The position numbers were made by a program, and so were the translations under genes. This document shows positions 7,240 to 17,002 of a DNA stretch of 64,000 nucleotides, one piece after another (position 1 is the stretch's first letter; the number at the start of each line of letters is the position of its first letter). Origin of the DNA: Zhengella sp020637775 (GTDB lineage: Bacteria > Pseudomonadota > Alphaproteobacteria > Rhizobiales > Rhizobiaceae); NCBI RefSeq assembly GCF_041397485.1, contig NZ_JAWKWO010000005.1:62001-126000 (forward strand), written 5' to 3'. A model generated the notes under the pieces. It saw nothing but the letters and a program-made list of their open reading frames with translations. It did no database searches and had not been told where the DNA came from.

Positions 7240-9057
7240 ATGGCCGATTTCCATACCTATGCCACCTTTGCCATCATCGCGCTGACGGTGGTCGCCTATG
7301 TCAGCGACCGCTTCGCGCTGGAGGCGGTGGCGATCGGCTCACTGGCCGCGTTCCTGGCGCTGTTCGCCCTGTTTCCCTACGCCAACGGCGATGGCGCGGC
7401 GGTCCGGCCGGAACAACTGGTCGCAGGCTTCGCGAACCCGGCGCTGGTCACCGTCATCGCGCTGCTGATCGTCGGCCAGGGGCTGTTCGCCACGGACGCG
7501 ATGGACCAGCCGGCGCGCATCGCGGCAAAGGCCGGCGGCGCTTCACCGGTGCGGGCACTGGCCGTGACGCTGCTTTCGGCTGCATTCCTCTCAGCCTTCC
7601 TGAACAACACGCCGGTGGTGGTCATCTTCATTCCCGTGCTGACCGTTCTGGCCGCACAGCGCAATTTCTCCGCATCGCGGGCGTTGATGCCGCTCTCGTT
7701 CCTCTCGATCCTGGGCGGCATGACGACGATCATCGGCTCTTCGACAAACCTGCTGGTGGCCGGCGTGGCACAGCGCAACGGTCACGAGGTCGGCTTTTTC
7801 GACATTACAGCGCCGGGATTGATGCTGGCGGCGGCCGGTGCGCTGTACATCTTTCTCGTCATGCCGCGCATCCTTCGGCGGGGTACGCGCGGCGGCGAGG
7901 AGAGGCGGCGGGCGGCCGGGGCGCAGTTCATCGGCGAGATCACGGTCGGCGCCGGCCATCCCTTTCTCGGCATGGAATCGCGCGCGGGCCTTTTCCCCGG
8001 GCTGAAGGATCTGATGCCGCGGCTCATCATCCGGCGCGGGATGGATTTCCTGCCGCCTTTCGAGAACATGGTCATATCCGAAGGCGACCGCGTGGTCGTT
8101 TCCGGCACGCGGCGCGCCTTCATGAATGCGCTGGCGCGCGGCTCGGCCACGCCCTCGACGCGCGAGGACAGCGAGGACAATCCCCGCGTCAAGCCGGGTC
8201 CGGCCTACCACGTGGCCGAAACCGTGGTCACGCCGGGTTCGCGCCATGCCGGACGCACGGTACGCAATGCCGGCATCCAGTCCACCCATGGCGTGGATGT
8301 GCTCGGCATCCAGCGCAAGAGCCGCATGGGGCGTGTTCCGCTGGCCGACATCCGGCTGGAGCCGGGCGACACGGTGCTGGTCGGGGCGGACGAGCAGCAT
8401 CTGCTTTCCATGCGCGACAGCCATGACCTGCTGCTGCTGGAATGGTCGGCACAGGCCGTACCGCAGCGCCAGAAGGCATGGATCGCCTTCGTGATCTTTG
8501 CCCTCATCGTGACAACGGCGGCGACCTCGCTGGTGCCGATCGTGGCCAGTTCAGTGATCGGCGCGGCCATAATGATCGCCACGGGCTGCCTGACATTGCA
8601 ACAGGCGGCGCGCGCCTTCGACCGCCAGATCTTCCTGCTCGTCGGTTCCTCTATCGCCGCGGCCACGGCGCTGGAGCAGACCGGCGGCGCCAAGCTGATC
8701 GCCGATGGCGCCGTCATGGCCATGGCCGGACAAGGCCCGGCCGTGCTGCTGTCCGGCCTGTTCCTCGTCGTGGCCCTGATGACGAACGTGCTGTCGAACA
8801 ACGCGACCGCCGTGCTGTTCACGCCCATCGCGCTGGACATGGCGGCCAGCACAGGCCTTCCGGCTGCGCCGTTCATCGCCGCCGTCATCTTCGCCTCCAA
8901 CGCCTCGTTCGCGACACCGGTCGGCTACCAGACCAATCTTCTGGTGATGGGACCGGGCGGATACAGGTTTTCGGACTTCGTGAAGGCCGGCCTGCCGCTC
9001 GTCCTGCTGATGTGGCTGACATTCACCCTGATCGCGCCATGGTATTACGGGTTTTAG
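7240..9057 (+). CDS. SLC13/DASS-type anion permease with central RCK-C (TrkA-C) domains
   Basis: An inner-membrane transporter of the divalent anion:Na+ symporter superfamily; the substrate (sulfate, dicarboxylate or similar) cannot be read from sequence. The 605 residues split into an N-terminal membrane half (about 1–215) with FLNNTPVVVIFIPVL and GSSTNLLVAGV re-entrant motifs, a soluble middle (about 225–390) with two TrkA-C-like repeats (HPFLGMESRAG and GRTVRNAGIQ regions), and a C-terminal membrane half repeating the motif (MTNVLSNNATAVLFTPIAL, FATPVGYQTNLLVMGPGGY). The start is the ATG at 7240; its ribosome site is weak. Nearby SulP and sox genes make sulfate a reasonable guess only. Confidence 0.87.
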   Translation: MADFHTYATFAIIALTVVAYVSDRFALEAVAIGSLAAFLALFALFPYANGDGAAVRPEQLVAGFANPALVTVIALLIVGQGLFATDAMDQPARIAAKAGGASPVRALAVTLLSAAFLSAFLNNTPVVVIFIPVLTVLAAQRNFSASRALMPLSFLSILGGMTTIIGSSTNLLVAGVAQRNGHEVGFFDITAPGLMLAAAGALYIFLVMPRILRRGTRGGEERRRAAGAQFIGEITVGAGHPFLGMESRAGLFPGLKDLMPRLIIRRGMDFLPPFENMVISEGDRVVVSGTRRAFMNALARGSATPSTREDSEDNPRVKPGPAYHVAETVVTPGSRHAGRTVRNAGIQSTHGVDVLGIQRKSRMGRVPLADIRLEPGDTVLVGADEQHLLSMRDSHDLLLLEWSAQAVPQRQKAWIAFVIFALIVTTAATSLVPIVASSVIGAAIMIATGCLTLQQAARAFDRQIFLLVGSSIAAATALEQTGGAKLIADGAVMAMAGQGPAVLLSGLFLVVALMTNVLSNNATAVLFTPIALDMAASTGLPAAPFIAAVIFASNASFATPVGYQTNLLVMGPGGYRFSDFVKAGLPLVLLMWLTFTLIAPWYYGF

Positions 9058-9124
9058 CGAGCCGGAAACCGATGGAAAAAATTGGCATTGGCGAACGCGC
9101 CGGCGGCTACTATCTTGAGCATTC

Positions 9125-9874
9125 ATGACGCAGCAACCCGTTCACAATCCGCAGTTCTACCTGACCGCGCCATCGGCCTGCCCCTATCTGGAAGGCCAGT
9201 TCGAGCGCAAGGTCTTCACGCACCTGGTCGGAGACAAGGCGAGCGAACTGAACGACCTGCTGACACAGGGCGGTTTCCGCCGCTCCCAGAACATCGCCTA
9301 CCGGCCGGCCTGCGAGACCTGCCGCGCCTGCGTCTCGGTTCGCATCCTGGCGCAGGAATTCACGACATCACGCAACATGCGCCGGGTCGTCGCCGCGAAC
9401 GAGGACCTGGTTTCCACGGTCTATGACGCGGAGCCCTCGACGGAGCAGTACAGCCTGTTCCGCAGCTATCTCGATGCACGCCACCGGCGCGGCGGCATGT
9501 CGGACATGACGGTTCTCGACTATGCGATGATGGTGGAGGACACACATGTCGACACGCGGATCATCGAATACCGCAAGCGCGGGCCGGATACGTTCATCAC
9601 CGGCAAGGGCGAAGGCGAACTGGTTGCCATCGCGCTGACCGACGTGATGGGCGACGGCCTGTCCATGGTCTACTCCTTCTTCAACCCGGACATGCCCGAG
9701 CGCTCGCTGGGAACGTTCATGATCCTCGATCACATCGAACGGGCACGGACGATGGGCCTGCCGCATGTCTATCTGGGTTACTGGGTGCGCGGCTCCCGCA
9801 AGATGGACTACAAGATCCGGTTCCGGCCGCAAGAACATCTCGGCCCTTCGGGCTGGGCCCGCTACGAGGACTGA
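9125..9874 (+). CDS. bpt: Aspartate/glutamate leucyltransferase (Bpt; 'arginyltransferase' family)
   Basis: Transfers Leu from leucyl-tRNA to N-terminal Asp/Glu of proteins, creating an N-degron for ClpS/ClpAP. The 249-residue protein has the conserved N-terminal domain with PCPYLEGQ-like SACPYLEGQFERKVFT and the Cys-rich CETCRACVSVRI, and the C-terminal GNAT-like domain with GDGLSMVYSFFNP, LGTFMILDHIERAR and YLGYWVRGSRKMDYK. The family was first annotated as eukaryotic-type Ate1; alphaproteobacterial members of this length are Bpt-type. It starts 67 bp after the SLC13 gene and is followed closely by a DMT permease, possibly co-transcribed. Confidence 0.93.
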   Translation: MTQQPVHNPQFYLTAPSACPYLEGQFERKVFTHLVGDKASELNDLLTQGGFRRSQNIAYRPACETCRACVSVRILAQEFTTSRNMRRVVAANEDLVSTVYDAEPSTEQYSLFRSYLDARHRRGGMSDMTVLDYAMMVEDTHVDTRIIEYRKRGPDTFITGKGEGELVAIALTDVMGDGLSMVYSFFNPDMPERSLGTFMILDHIERARTMGLPHVYLGYWVRGSRKMDYKIRFRPQEHLGPSGWARYED

Positions 9875-9880
9875 CCCGGC

Positions 9881-10768
9881 TTGACCACGCAAACAGATCA
9901 CGTGAAGGGCCTCGCGGTCACCGGGCTGGGCGGCATGCTGCTGACCTTCGACATTCCGTTGCTCAGGCTGGGTGACGGCGAATCGTGGTCCGTCATCTTC
10001 CTGCGCTCGGTCTGCTCCATCGTCGTCATGCTTGCCGTCTGGCTGGCCCTCAAGCGGTTCGGGCGCAATCCGCCTCCGCTCATCCAGGGCCGGACCGGCT
10101 GGATCGTGGCGGCACTCTATGCACTCACCGGACTGTGTTTCCTGCTGGCCGTCTTCCTGACGCCAACGGCAAACCTCGTCTTCATCCTGGCACTCAATCC
10201 GATGATCGCCGCCCTGCTGGGCCGCATCTTCCTGGGCGAGCGGCTGAGGCGCGAAACCCTTGTCGCCATGATCGCCATGGCAGCGGGCGTCTTCATCATC
10301 GTTTCCGGCGGAATTGCCGCCGGAAGCCTGATCGGCAACCTGCTTGCGCTTGGCGCTGCCGGATCGCTGGCCGCCGCGCTCACCGTCTCGCGGGCCAGCG
10401 GCAAGGACATGGGCTTTTCAGCCGTCATGTCAGGGGGGTTCCTGATCCTGATCTCCGGCATTGTCGTGCTGTTCAACGGCTACCGGATCGAGGCCCCGGT
10501 CTGGATCGTCCTCGACGGGGCAATCCTGCTGCCCATCTCCATGTTCTGCCTGGCCACGGGAACGCGCTGGCTGACGGGGCCGGAAGTGGCCATGTTCTAC
10601 ATGCTGGAAACCGTTCTGGCGCCGATCTGGGTCTGGTGGATCTTTTCCGAAGTCCCCGAGCGCCACACCTTCATCGGCGGTGCAATCGTGCTTGGCACGC
10701 TCGTCATCCACACGGGCGTCCAGATCGCGCGGGACCGCAAGCGCCGGCTGGCGGCGCGGCCCGTCTGA
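9881..10768 (+). CDS. EamA/DMT-family inner-membrane transporter
   Basis: A 295-residue protein with the ten-helix duplicated EamA architecture: the first repeat at about residues 9–141 (LNPMIAALLGRIFLGERLRRE) and the second at about 150–285 (GPEVAMFYMLETVLAPIWVWW), ending in a basic tail. The family exports or imports metabolites or drugs; no substrate can be inferred. The start is TTG at 9881, with GAGGA inside the end of the leucyltransferase gene; GTG at 9902 is an alternative. It begins six bases after the upstream stop, so it probably shares a transcript with bpt. Confidence 0.85.
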   Translation: MTTQTDHVKGLAVTGLGGMLLTFDIPLLRLGDGESWSVIFLRSVCSIVVMLAVWLALKRFGRNPPPLIQGRTGWIVAALYALTGLCFLLAVFLTPTANLVFILALNPMIAALLGRIFLGERLRRETLVAMIAMAAGVFIIVSGGIAAGSLIGNLLALGAAGSLAAALTVSRASGKDMGFSAVMSGGFLILISGIVVLFNGYRIEAPVWIVLDGAILLPISMFCLATGTRWLTGPEVAMFYMLETVLAPIWVWWIFSEVPERHTFIGGAIVLGTLVIHTGVQIARDRKRRLAARPV

Positions 10769-10909
10769 AGCCCGGTCCGCCAGGCAGGCTGGCATTGCAT
10801 GGCAGCTTCCCGCCCTTGCGTTTGCATTGCAGCATGAACCGGTTTAGCTAGAACGCGAACCGCGCGCGTGCCCCACGCGCCCCATGCCTCCCGTTGACAA
10901 GGCTCAAAC

Positions 10910-12541
10910 ATGATCAAACCGACCCTTGCGGCCGTTGCCGGCCGCATTTCGTCCGGGCGTCCGCGTGACCGGCTCGGCACCCTTTCCGTTTCGCAGACAA
11001 AGACAGAAATCCTATCAGGCCTCACCGTGGCGCTGGCGCTGGTGCCGGAAGCCGTGGCTTTCGCCTTCGTGGCGGGCGTTCACCCGCTTGTCGGGCTTTA
11101 CGCCGCCTTCATCGTCGGCCTCGTCACGGCGCTGCTGGGGGGCAGACCGGGGATGATTTCCGGGGCCACCGGAGCGCTCGCCGTGGTGATGGTGTCTCTC
11201 GTCAGCCAGCATGGCGTGGAATATCTCTTCGCCACGGTCGTGGTGATGGGCGTGCTCCAGGTTCTGGCCGGCATCTTCCATCTCGGCAAGTTCATCCGGC
11301 TGGTGCCCCACCCCGTCATGCTCGGTTTTGTCAACGGGCTGGCCATCGTCATCTTCCTGGCCCAGCTCTCGCAATTCCAGGTGCCGGGATCGGCCGAAGG
11401 TGCCGGCGGGCACGGCATGGCGAACGGCCAATGGCTGACCGGGCTGCCGCTCGCCACCATGCTCGGTCTGGTGGCACTGACCATGGCGATCATCTGGGCC
11501 ATGCCGCGACTGACAAGGGCCGTGCCGGCGCCGCTGGCCGGCATCGGAGTCGTGGCGGGGCTGGTCATCGTGTTCGGCATCGATGTGCCGCGGGTGGGCG
11601 ACATGGCGTCGATCGAGGGCTCGCTGCCCGCCTTCCACATCCCCATGGTGCCGCTGACGCTGGAAACCCTGAGGATCGTGCTGCCCTATGCCTTCATCCT
11701 GGCCGCGATCGGCCTGATCGAAAGCCTGCTGACGCTCAACCTGGTGGGGGAGATCACCGGCCAGCGCGGCGGAGCGTCGAAGGAGTGCGTGGCGCAGGGA
11801 ACGGCCAATGTGGTGACCGGTTTCTTCGGCGGCATGGGCGGTTGCGCCATGATCGGCCAGTCGATGATCAACGTGAAGTCCGGCGGGCGGACGCGCCTTT
11901 CCGGCATCGCGGCCGCGCTGTTCCTGCTCAGCTTCATCCTGTTTGCCGCCCCGCTCATCGAGCAGATCCCGCTGGCCGCGCTTGTGGGCGTGATGTTCAT
12001 GGTGGTGATCGGCACGTTTGCCTGGAACTCGCTTTCCATCCTGACCAGGATTCCCCGTGCCGATGCCTTCGTCATCCTTCTCGTGACGGTTGTCACGGTC
12101 TGGACGGATCTGGCCACCGCGGTGGTGGTCGGCGTCATTGTCTCGGCCCTGACCTATGCGTGGCAGAATGCGCGCCGCATTCATGCGCGGGTGACGACAG
12201 AGGGGGACGGCACGAAGACCTATTCCATCGAAGGGCCGCTTTTCTTCGGATCCACCGAGGGATTTCTCGACCTGTTCGACCCGGCCGGGGACCCGGACGT
12301 CGTCGTGGTCGATTTCATGAATTCGCGGGTGGCCGACCAGTCGGCGCTTCAGGCCATCGAGACGCTGGCGCAGAAATACGAGGCGCAGGGAAAGCGCCTG
12401 CAATTGCGCCACCTCTCGCGCGATTGCCACCATCTCCTGACTCGCGCCGGCCAGCTCATGATCGACAGCGAGGACGATCCCGACTACGGGCTGGCTGTCG
12501 ATTATGACGTGCGCACGGGCTCATTCGGCAAGGGTCACTGA
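10910..12541 (+). CDS. SulP family inorganic anion transporter with STAS domain
   Basis: Transports sulfate, bicarbonate or similar anions across the inner membrane. At 543 residues it has the usual SulP order: an N-terminal transmembrane core from about residue 35 (LSGLTVALALVPEAVAFAF, HPLVGLYAAFIVGLVTALLGG, ISGATGALAVVM), further helices to about 415, then a cytosolic STAS domain (about 430–530) containing VVVDFMNSRVADQSALQAIE. The substrate is unknown; the sox locus 35 kb away would produce sulfate but is too distant to count as linkage. A terminator follows. Confidence 0.93.
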   Translation: MIKPTLAAVAGRISSGRPRDRLGTLSVSQTKTEILSGLTVALALVPEAVAFAFVAGVHPLVGLYAAFIVGLVTALLGGRPGMISGATGALAVVMVSLVSQHGVEYLFATVVVMGVLQVLAGIFHLGKFIRLVPHPVMLGFVNGLAIVIFLAQLSQFQVPGSAEGAGGHGMANGQWLTGLPLATMLGLVALTMAIIWAMPRLTRAVPAPLAGIGVVAGLVIVFGIDVPRVGDMASIEGSLPAFHIPMVPLTLETLRIVLPYAFILAAIGLIESLLTLNLVGEITGQRGGASKECVAQGTANVVTGFFGGMGGCAMIGQSMINVKSGGRTRLSGIAAALFLLSFILFAAPLIEQIPLAALVGVMFMVVIGTFAWNSLSILTRIPRADAFVILLVTVVTVWTDLATAVVVGVIVSALTYAWQNARRIHARVTTEGDGTKTYSIEGPLFFGSTEGFLDLFDPAGDPDVVVVDFMNSRVADQSALQAIETLAQKYEAQGKRLQLRHLSRDCHHLLTRAGQLMIDSEDDPDYGLAVDYDVRTGSFGKGH

Positions 12542-12579
12542 CTGGCGCGAAGAGCTGCAAATCGCATTCGGATACGACG

Positions 12580-12604
12580 AAGGCCGGGCACCCTGCCCGG
12601 CCTT
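12580..12604. terminator. Bidirectional terminator between SulP and RND genes
   Basis: A perfect ten-base-pair stem AAGGCCGGGC/GCCCGGCCTT with an ACCCT loop, between two convergent genes. The plus-strand side continues TTTCGCTTG. Confidence 0.82.
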
Positions 12605-12632
12605 TCGCTTGTCCGCCTGCGGGACTGCCCGT

Positions 12633-15600
12633 CTATTCCGCCGCTTCCGGCAGACGCGCCGGCGCGATGTCCAGAGGCCCGGCATGGGCATGCGCAGGCA
12701 TTTCCTCGTCCTCCGGTTCATCACGCGGATTGGGCCGCAGGAGCCTGACAGCAAGCCAGCCGATGCCCTTGCGCACATCGTCCATGATGGAGAAGAGCGA
12801 GGGCACGAAAAGCAGGCTCAGCACCGTGCCGACGAGCAGGCCGCCGATCACGGCGATCGCCATGGGCGCGCGGAACTCGCCGCCATCGCCATGGGCAAGG
12901 GCAGCGGGCACCATGCCGGCCGACATGGCGATGGTCGTCATGATGATCGGCTGGGCGCGCTTGCGGCAGGCATCAATGATGGCCTCGCGGCGCGCGATGC
13001 CGCGCGCGATTTCCTCGATGGCGAAATCCACCAGCATGATCGCGTTTTTCGTCACGATGCCCATCAGCATCAGGATGCCGATGACGACCGGCATGGAGAC
13101 CGCCTGGTTGGTGAGCCAGAGGGCGCCGACAACCCCGCCGATGGACAGCGGCAGGGACAGCAGAATGGTGACGGTGTGGAAGACCGAGCCGAACAGCAGG
13201 ATCAGCACCACCATGACCAGCATCAGGCCGGTGATCATGGCATTGCGGAAGGATGTGAAGACATCACCCATCACCTCCGCGTCACCGGTTTCCTGGATGC
13301 GCACACCTTCCGGCAGGTTCTGCACTTCCGGCAGCGCCTTGATGGCCTTCAGCCCCTCGCCGATCTCGGCCGTTCCGGCCATGTCGACACCGATGACGAC
13401 ACGACGCTCACGGTTGAAGCGCTGGATCGACGACGGTCCCTGCGCATAGTGGATATCAGCGATGGCGGACAGCGGCACAGTCGCGCCGGATGCAAGCGGT
13501 ACCGGCAATTGCGACAGGACCGAGAGGTCATCGCGCTGGGTTTCGTCAAGCTGGACACGGATCGGGATCTGGCGCACGCCGTCCGTGAACTTGGCCAGCT
13601 TGGCATCGACATCACCGATGGTGGCCACGCGCAGCACATCGGAAAGCGCGGCCGTGGACACACCCAGCTGCGCCATCAGGTCGCGATCCGGCTCGACAAT
13701 GATTTCCGGACGGTCCAGCGCCGCATTGGAGGTGATCGCCCGGAACATGCCCGTTTCGGCCATGGCGCTCTGGATCTTGCGGGCCTCATCGTCCAGCAGG
13801 TCGCCGTCGGTGCTCATGACACCGATTTCGAGCGCGCGCTGGCCGCGGTCGTTGACGTAGGAGGCGCGAAGATCCGGGATGGTCTGCAGGATGTCGAGGA
13901 TATGGTTTTCCAGATCGTGTTGGGAAACCTCGCGCTCGCTCTTGTGCTGGAGATCGACGACCATGGTGGCACGACGCAATTCCAGCGTGCCGGTCGGGTT
14001 GGCGCCGCCGATCACATAGACATTCTCGACCTGCGGGATAGCCAGCACGGCCTCGCTCGCCCGGTCGGTCGCATGGCCGGTGTCCTCCAGCCGCGCGCCG
14101 GGCGGAAGCTCCAGCGAAAAGACCACGCGCGAGGCATCCTGGCGCGGCACGAAGCCCGCCGGCAGCATGGTGGTGGCCATGATGGCGCCGACGAAGAAGG
14201 CGACGCCTCCCAGAAACGTGATCCAGCGGAAGCGAAGGCTTGCACCCAGCAGACCGAGATAGCCGCGCATGACAAGGCCCGGCCTGAATTCGTGGTCGCC
14301 ATGGGGCCGCAGGAAATAGGCGGCCAGCAGTGGCGTGATGAGGCGTGCCACCAGCAGCGAGAAGAAGACGGCCACCGCGACAGTGAGACCGAACTGCTTG
14401 AAATACTGGCCCGCCACGCCGGACATGAAGGAGACCGGCGCAAAGACCGCCATGATAGTGGCTGAAATGGCGATCACCGCGAGACCGATCTCGTCGGCAG
14501 CTTCCAGCGCGGCGCGATAGGGCGTCTTGCCCATCTTGATGTGCCGGACGATGTTCTCGATCTCCACGATCGCGTCATCGACGAGGATGCCGGTCACCAG
14601 CGTCACGCCCAGAAGGCTGACCAGGTTGAGCGAGAAGCCCAGGTGATCGAGGACAAGGAAGGTCGGGATGATCGACAGCGGCAGGGCGACCGCGGAAACC
14701 AGGGTCGCGCGGATGTCGCGCAGGAACAGGAAGACGACGATGACCGCCAGTGCCGCGCCCTCCAGCAGGGTCTGCATGGCCGATTCATAGTTGCCAACGG
14801 TGTAGTCGACGGAGTTGTCGACGCGGTCGATGGTCACGCCGGGATAATCCGCACGCAGCTTTTCCACCGCGTCCGTGACACGGCGGGAAACGTCCACATC
14901 GCTTTCGCCCTTGCCGCGGAACACGCCCATGGACACGACAGGCTCGCCATTGACGCGGGCGAAGGAGCGCGGTTCGGCCCAACTGTCGGTGACGGTGGCA
15001 ATATCGGACAGGATCACGCGCCGCCCGCCCGCAAGCGGGATTTCGAGCGCGCGCAGGTCGTTGACGCTTGCCACGCCGCCCAGCGTACGGATGGTCTGCT
15101 CCCGTCCGCCGATCTCGGTGCGCCCACCCGTCAAGTCGACATTGGCGGCGCGCAGCGCGTTGTTGACGGCCGAAGCGGTGACGCCCAGCGCATTCATGCG
15201 GTCGGCGTCCAGTTCGACCCGGATTTCGCGGTCAACGCCGCCATAACGGTCCACGCGGGCAACGCCCTTCAGCCCCTGAAGGGCGCGGATCGCCTTGTCC
15301 TCGACGAACCAGGACAGCTCTTCCAGTGTCATGGAGGGCGCGCGCACCGCATAGGTGAGGATCGCCTGGCCTTCCACATCGATGCGATTGACGACGGGTT
15401 CGTCGGCCGTGGCCGGCAGGTCGGATCGAATGCGCTCGACGGCATCCTTGACGTCGGTGACGGCCGTGGCCGTATCCACCTCGAGGCGGAACTCGATGAC
15501 CGTGGAGGACCGCCCCTCGGTGATCGTCGACATGACGTTCTTGACGCCGGTGACATTGGCGACGGCGTCCTCGACGCGCTTCGTCACCTGGGTTTCCAGT

Positions 15601-15779
15601 TCACTCGGCGCGACGCCGGGATCGGTGACCACGACGGAGACGATGGGAATGTCGATATTCGGAAAGCGGGTCACCGGTAGCTGCATGAAGCTCATCGTGC
15701 CCAGAACGGTGAGCACGATGAAAAGCAGCACCGAGGGCAGCGGGTTGCGGATCGCCCAGGCGGAAATGTTCCAGTTCAT
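12633..15779 (-). CDS. RND-family efflux permease (AcrB/HAE1 type)
   Basis: The proton-driven inner-membrane pump of a tripartite efflux system. At 1048 residues it is full length. It starts with the usual MNWNISAWAIRNPL segment and TM1. The TM4 proton-relay region is visible (GILVDDAIVEIENIVRH), as are the second-half equivalents in TM10–12 (GIVTKNAIMLVDFAIEE). Two large periplasmic porter/docking regions lie between. It overlaps the adaptor gene by four bases (15776–15779). No outer-membrane channel gene is present, so a TolC/OprM partner must be encoded elsewhere. Substrates are unknown. Confidence 0.95.
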   Translation of the reverse strand: MNWNISAWAIRNPLPSVLLFIVLTVLGTMSFMQLPVTRFPNIDIPIVSVVVTDPGVAPSELETQVTKRVEDAVANVTGVKNVMSTITEGRSSTVIEFRLEVDTATAVTDVKDAVERIRSDLPATADEPVVNRIDVEGQAILTYAVRAPSMTLEELSWFVEDKAIRALQGLKGVARVDRYGGVDREIRVELDADRMNALGVTASAVNNALRAANVDLTGGRTEIGGREQTIRTLGGVASVNDLRALEIPLAGGRRVILSDIATVTDSWAEPRSFARVNGEPVVSMGVFRGKGESDVDVSRRVTDAVEKLRADYPGVTIDRVDNSVDYTVGNYESAMQTLLEGAALAVIVVFLFLRDIRATLVSAVALPLSIIPTFLVLDHLGFSLNLVSLLGVTLVTGILVDDAIVEIENIVRHIKMGKTPYRAALEAADEIGLAVIAISATIMAVFAPVSFMSGVAGQYFKQFGLTVAVAVFFSLLVARLITPLLAAYFLRPHGDHEFRPGLVMRGYLGLLGASLRFRWITFLGGVAFFVGAIMATTMLPAGFVPRQDASRVVFSLELPPGARLEDTGHATDRASEAVLAIPQVENVYVIGGANPTGTLELRRATMVVDLQHKSEREVSQHDLENHILDILQTIPDLRASYVNDRGQRALEIGVMSTDGDLLDDEARKIQSAMAETGMFRAITSNAALDRPEIIVEPDRDLMAQLGVSTAALSDVLRVATIGDVDAKLAKFTDGVRQIPIRVQLDETQRDDLSVLSQLPVPLASGATVPLSAIADIHYAQGPSSIQRFNRERRVVIGVDMAGTAEIGEGLKAIKALPEVQNLPEGVRIQETGDAEVMGDVFTSFRNAMITGLMLVMVVLILLFGSVFHTVTILLSLPLSIGGVVGALWLTNQAVSMPVVIGILMLMGIVTKNAIMLVDFAIEEIARGIARREAIIDACRKRAQPIIMTTIAMSAGMVPAALAHGDGGEFRAPMAIAVIGGLLVGTVLSLLFVPSLFSIMDDVRKGIGWLAVRLLRPNPRDEPEDEEMPAHAHAGPLDIAPARLPEAAE

Positions 15780-17002
15780 CGGGCGAGCGCTCCGGTGGCT
15801 TCATCGAGGACGGGGGTGATGGCGTCGCCATCGCTGACGAAGACGCCGGCGCGCGAGACGATCTGGTCGCCCTCGGCCAGCCCGTCGGCGATTTCCACCG
15901 TGCCGTTGACGCGAATGCCCAGGGTTACCGGCGTGGAAACAACCTTGCCATCGACGACCTTCTGCACGAGCGCGTTGCCGTTGCGGAAGAGGATGGCGCT
16001 GGCCGGCAGGGCCAGCCCCTCACGGCTGACCAGTTCGATGCTGGCGCTGGCGAAATTGCCGGCGCGCACCGGTCCGTCGGCCGGCAGCGAAACATAGACC
16101 GTGCCAAGCCGCGTGGCCTTGTTCACCTCCGGCGCGATTGCGCGCACGGAACCGGCAAGCGGCGTATCGCGACCGGGGACGCGCACCCGCGCCTTCTGCC
16201 CCTCGTGGAGCGCGGGCAGGTGCGTTTCGGAAACGGCGGCCTGCAATTCCAGCTCGTTGTCGATGGCGATCCGGAAAAGCGGGCCGGCGGAGGCGCCGAC
16301 GACGGCGCCCAGCATGGCGTTGCGGGCAAGCACGAGGCCATCGGCGGGTGCCTTGACCTCGGTGCGGGCAATCTGGCGCTCCAGTTCCCTGATCTGCGCG
16401 GCATTGACGCCGGACTGCGCCTCGGCAGCCACAACCGCCTTGCGGGCGGTCTCCAGCTTGGCGCGCGCGCTGTCCAGGCCATTGACGGCATTGTCGAATT
16501 GGGCCTGCGAGGCCACGCCCTTCTCGCGCAACTGCCTGACGCGTTCCAGTGTCTCGCTCGCCTGACGCACGGCGACCTCGGCATCGGCGATCTGGGCGCC
16601 GGCCTGCGCGGTCTGCGCCTCGATCTGGGCGCGCTGGGCGCGGGCCTGAAGGAGCGCGAGTTCCAGGCCGGACTTGTCCAGAACCGCGAGCACCTGCCCC
16701 TTGCGGACCATGTCGCCCTCGTCGGCGCGCAGTTCCAGCACCGTCAGTCCGTTGAGGTCAACGCCGACGGCAGCCTCGTCGCGCGGCATCACGGTGCCGT
16801 TGACCGGCAGGCTCTCGGTCAGTTCCTGCCTTCGGACCTCGACCACGCGAATGGCGGGCGCGGGTGCCGAAACGGCCGGCGTGACGGAATCCTGGGCGGC
16901 GGCCGGAAGTGCCGGTGCCGCCAAGGCGAGCAGGGCCAGGCCCATCGCGGCGGAAGCGGGTTTGAGGACATGGGTCAGCGGCATGGGTCGTGTCCGGGTC
17001 AT
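15776..17002 (-). CDS. RND efflux periplasmic adaptor (membrane fusion protein)
   Basis: Links the RND pump to an outer-membrane channel. The 408-residue protein has an N-terminal signal/anchor (MGLALLALAAPALPAAAQ), a lipoyl/barrel-sandwich half motif (GTVMPRDEAAVGVDLNGLTV), a long alpha-hairpin coiled coil (about residues 120–215, rich in Ala/Gln/Glu), the second lipoyl half (VKAPADGLVLARNAMLG) and a beta-barrel C-terminus. Its ATG overlaps the tetR stop (ATGA, 16999–17002) and its stop overlaps the RND start, so all three are translationally coupled. An internal ATG at residue 7 is an alternative start. Confidence 0.93.
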   Translation of the reverse strand: MTRTRPMPLTHVLKPASAAMGLALLALAAPALPAAAQDSVTPAVSAPAPAIRVVEVRRQELTESLPVNGTVMPRDEAAVGVDLNGLTVLELRADEGDMVRKGQVLAVLDKSGLELALLQARAQRAQIEAQTAQAGAQIADAEVAVRQASETLERVRQLREKGVASQAQFDNAVNGLDSARAKLETARKAVVAAEAQSGVNAAQIRELERQIARTEVKAPADGLVLARNAMLGAVVGASAGPLFRIAIDNELELQAAVSETHLPALHEGQKARVRVPGRDTPLAGSVRAIAPEVNKATRLGTVYVSLPADGPVRAGNFASASIELVSREGLALPASAILFRNGNALVQKVVDGKVVSTPVTLGIRVNGTVEIADGLAEGDQIVSRAGVFVSDGDAITPVLDEATGALAR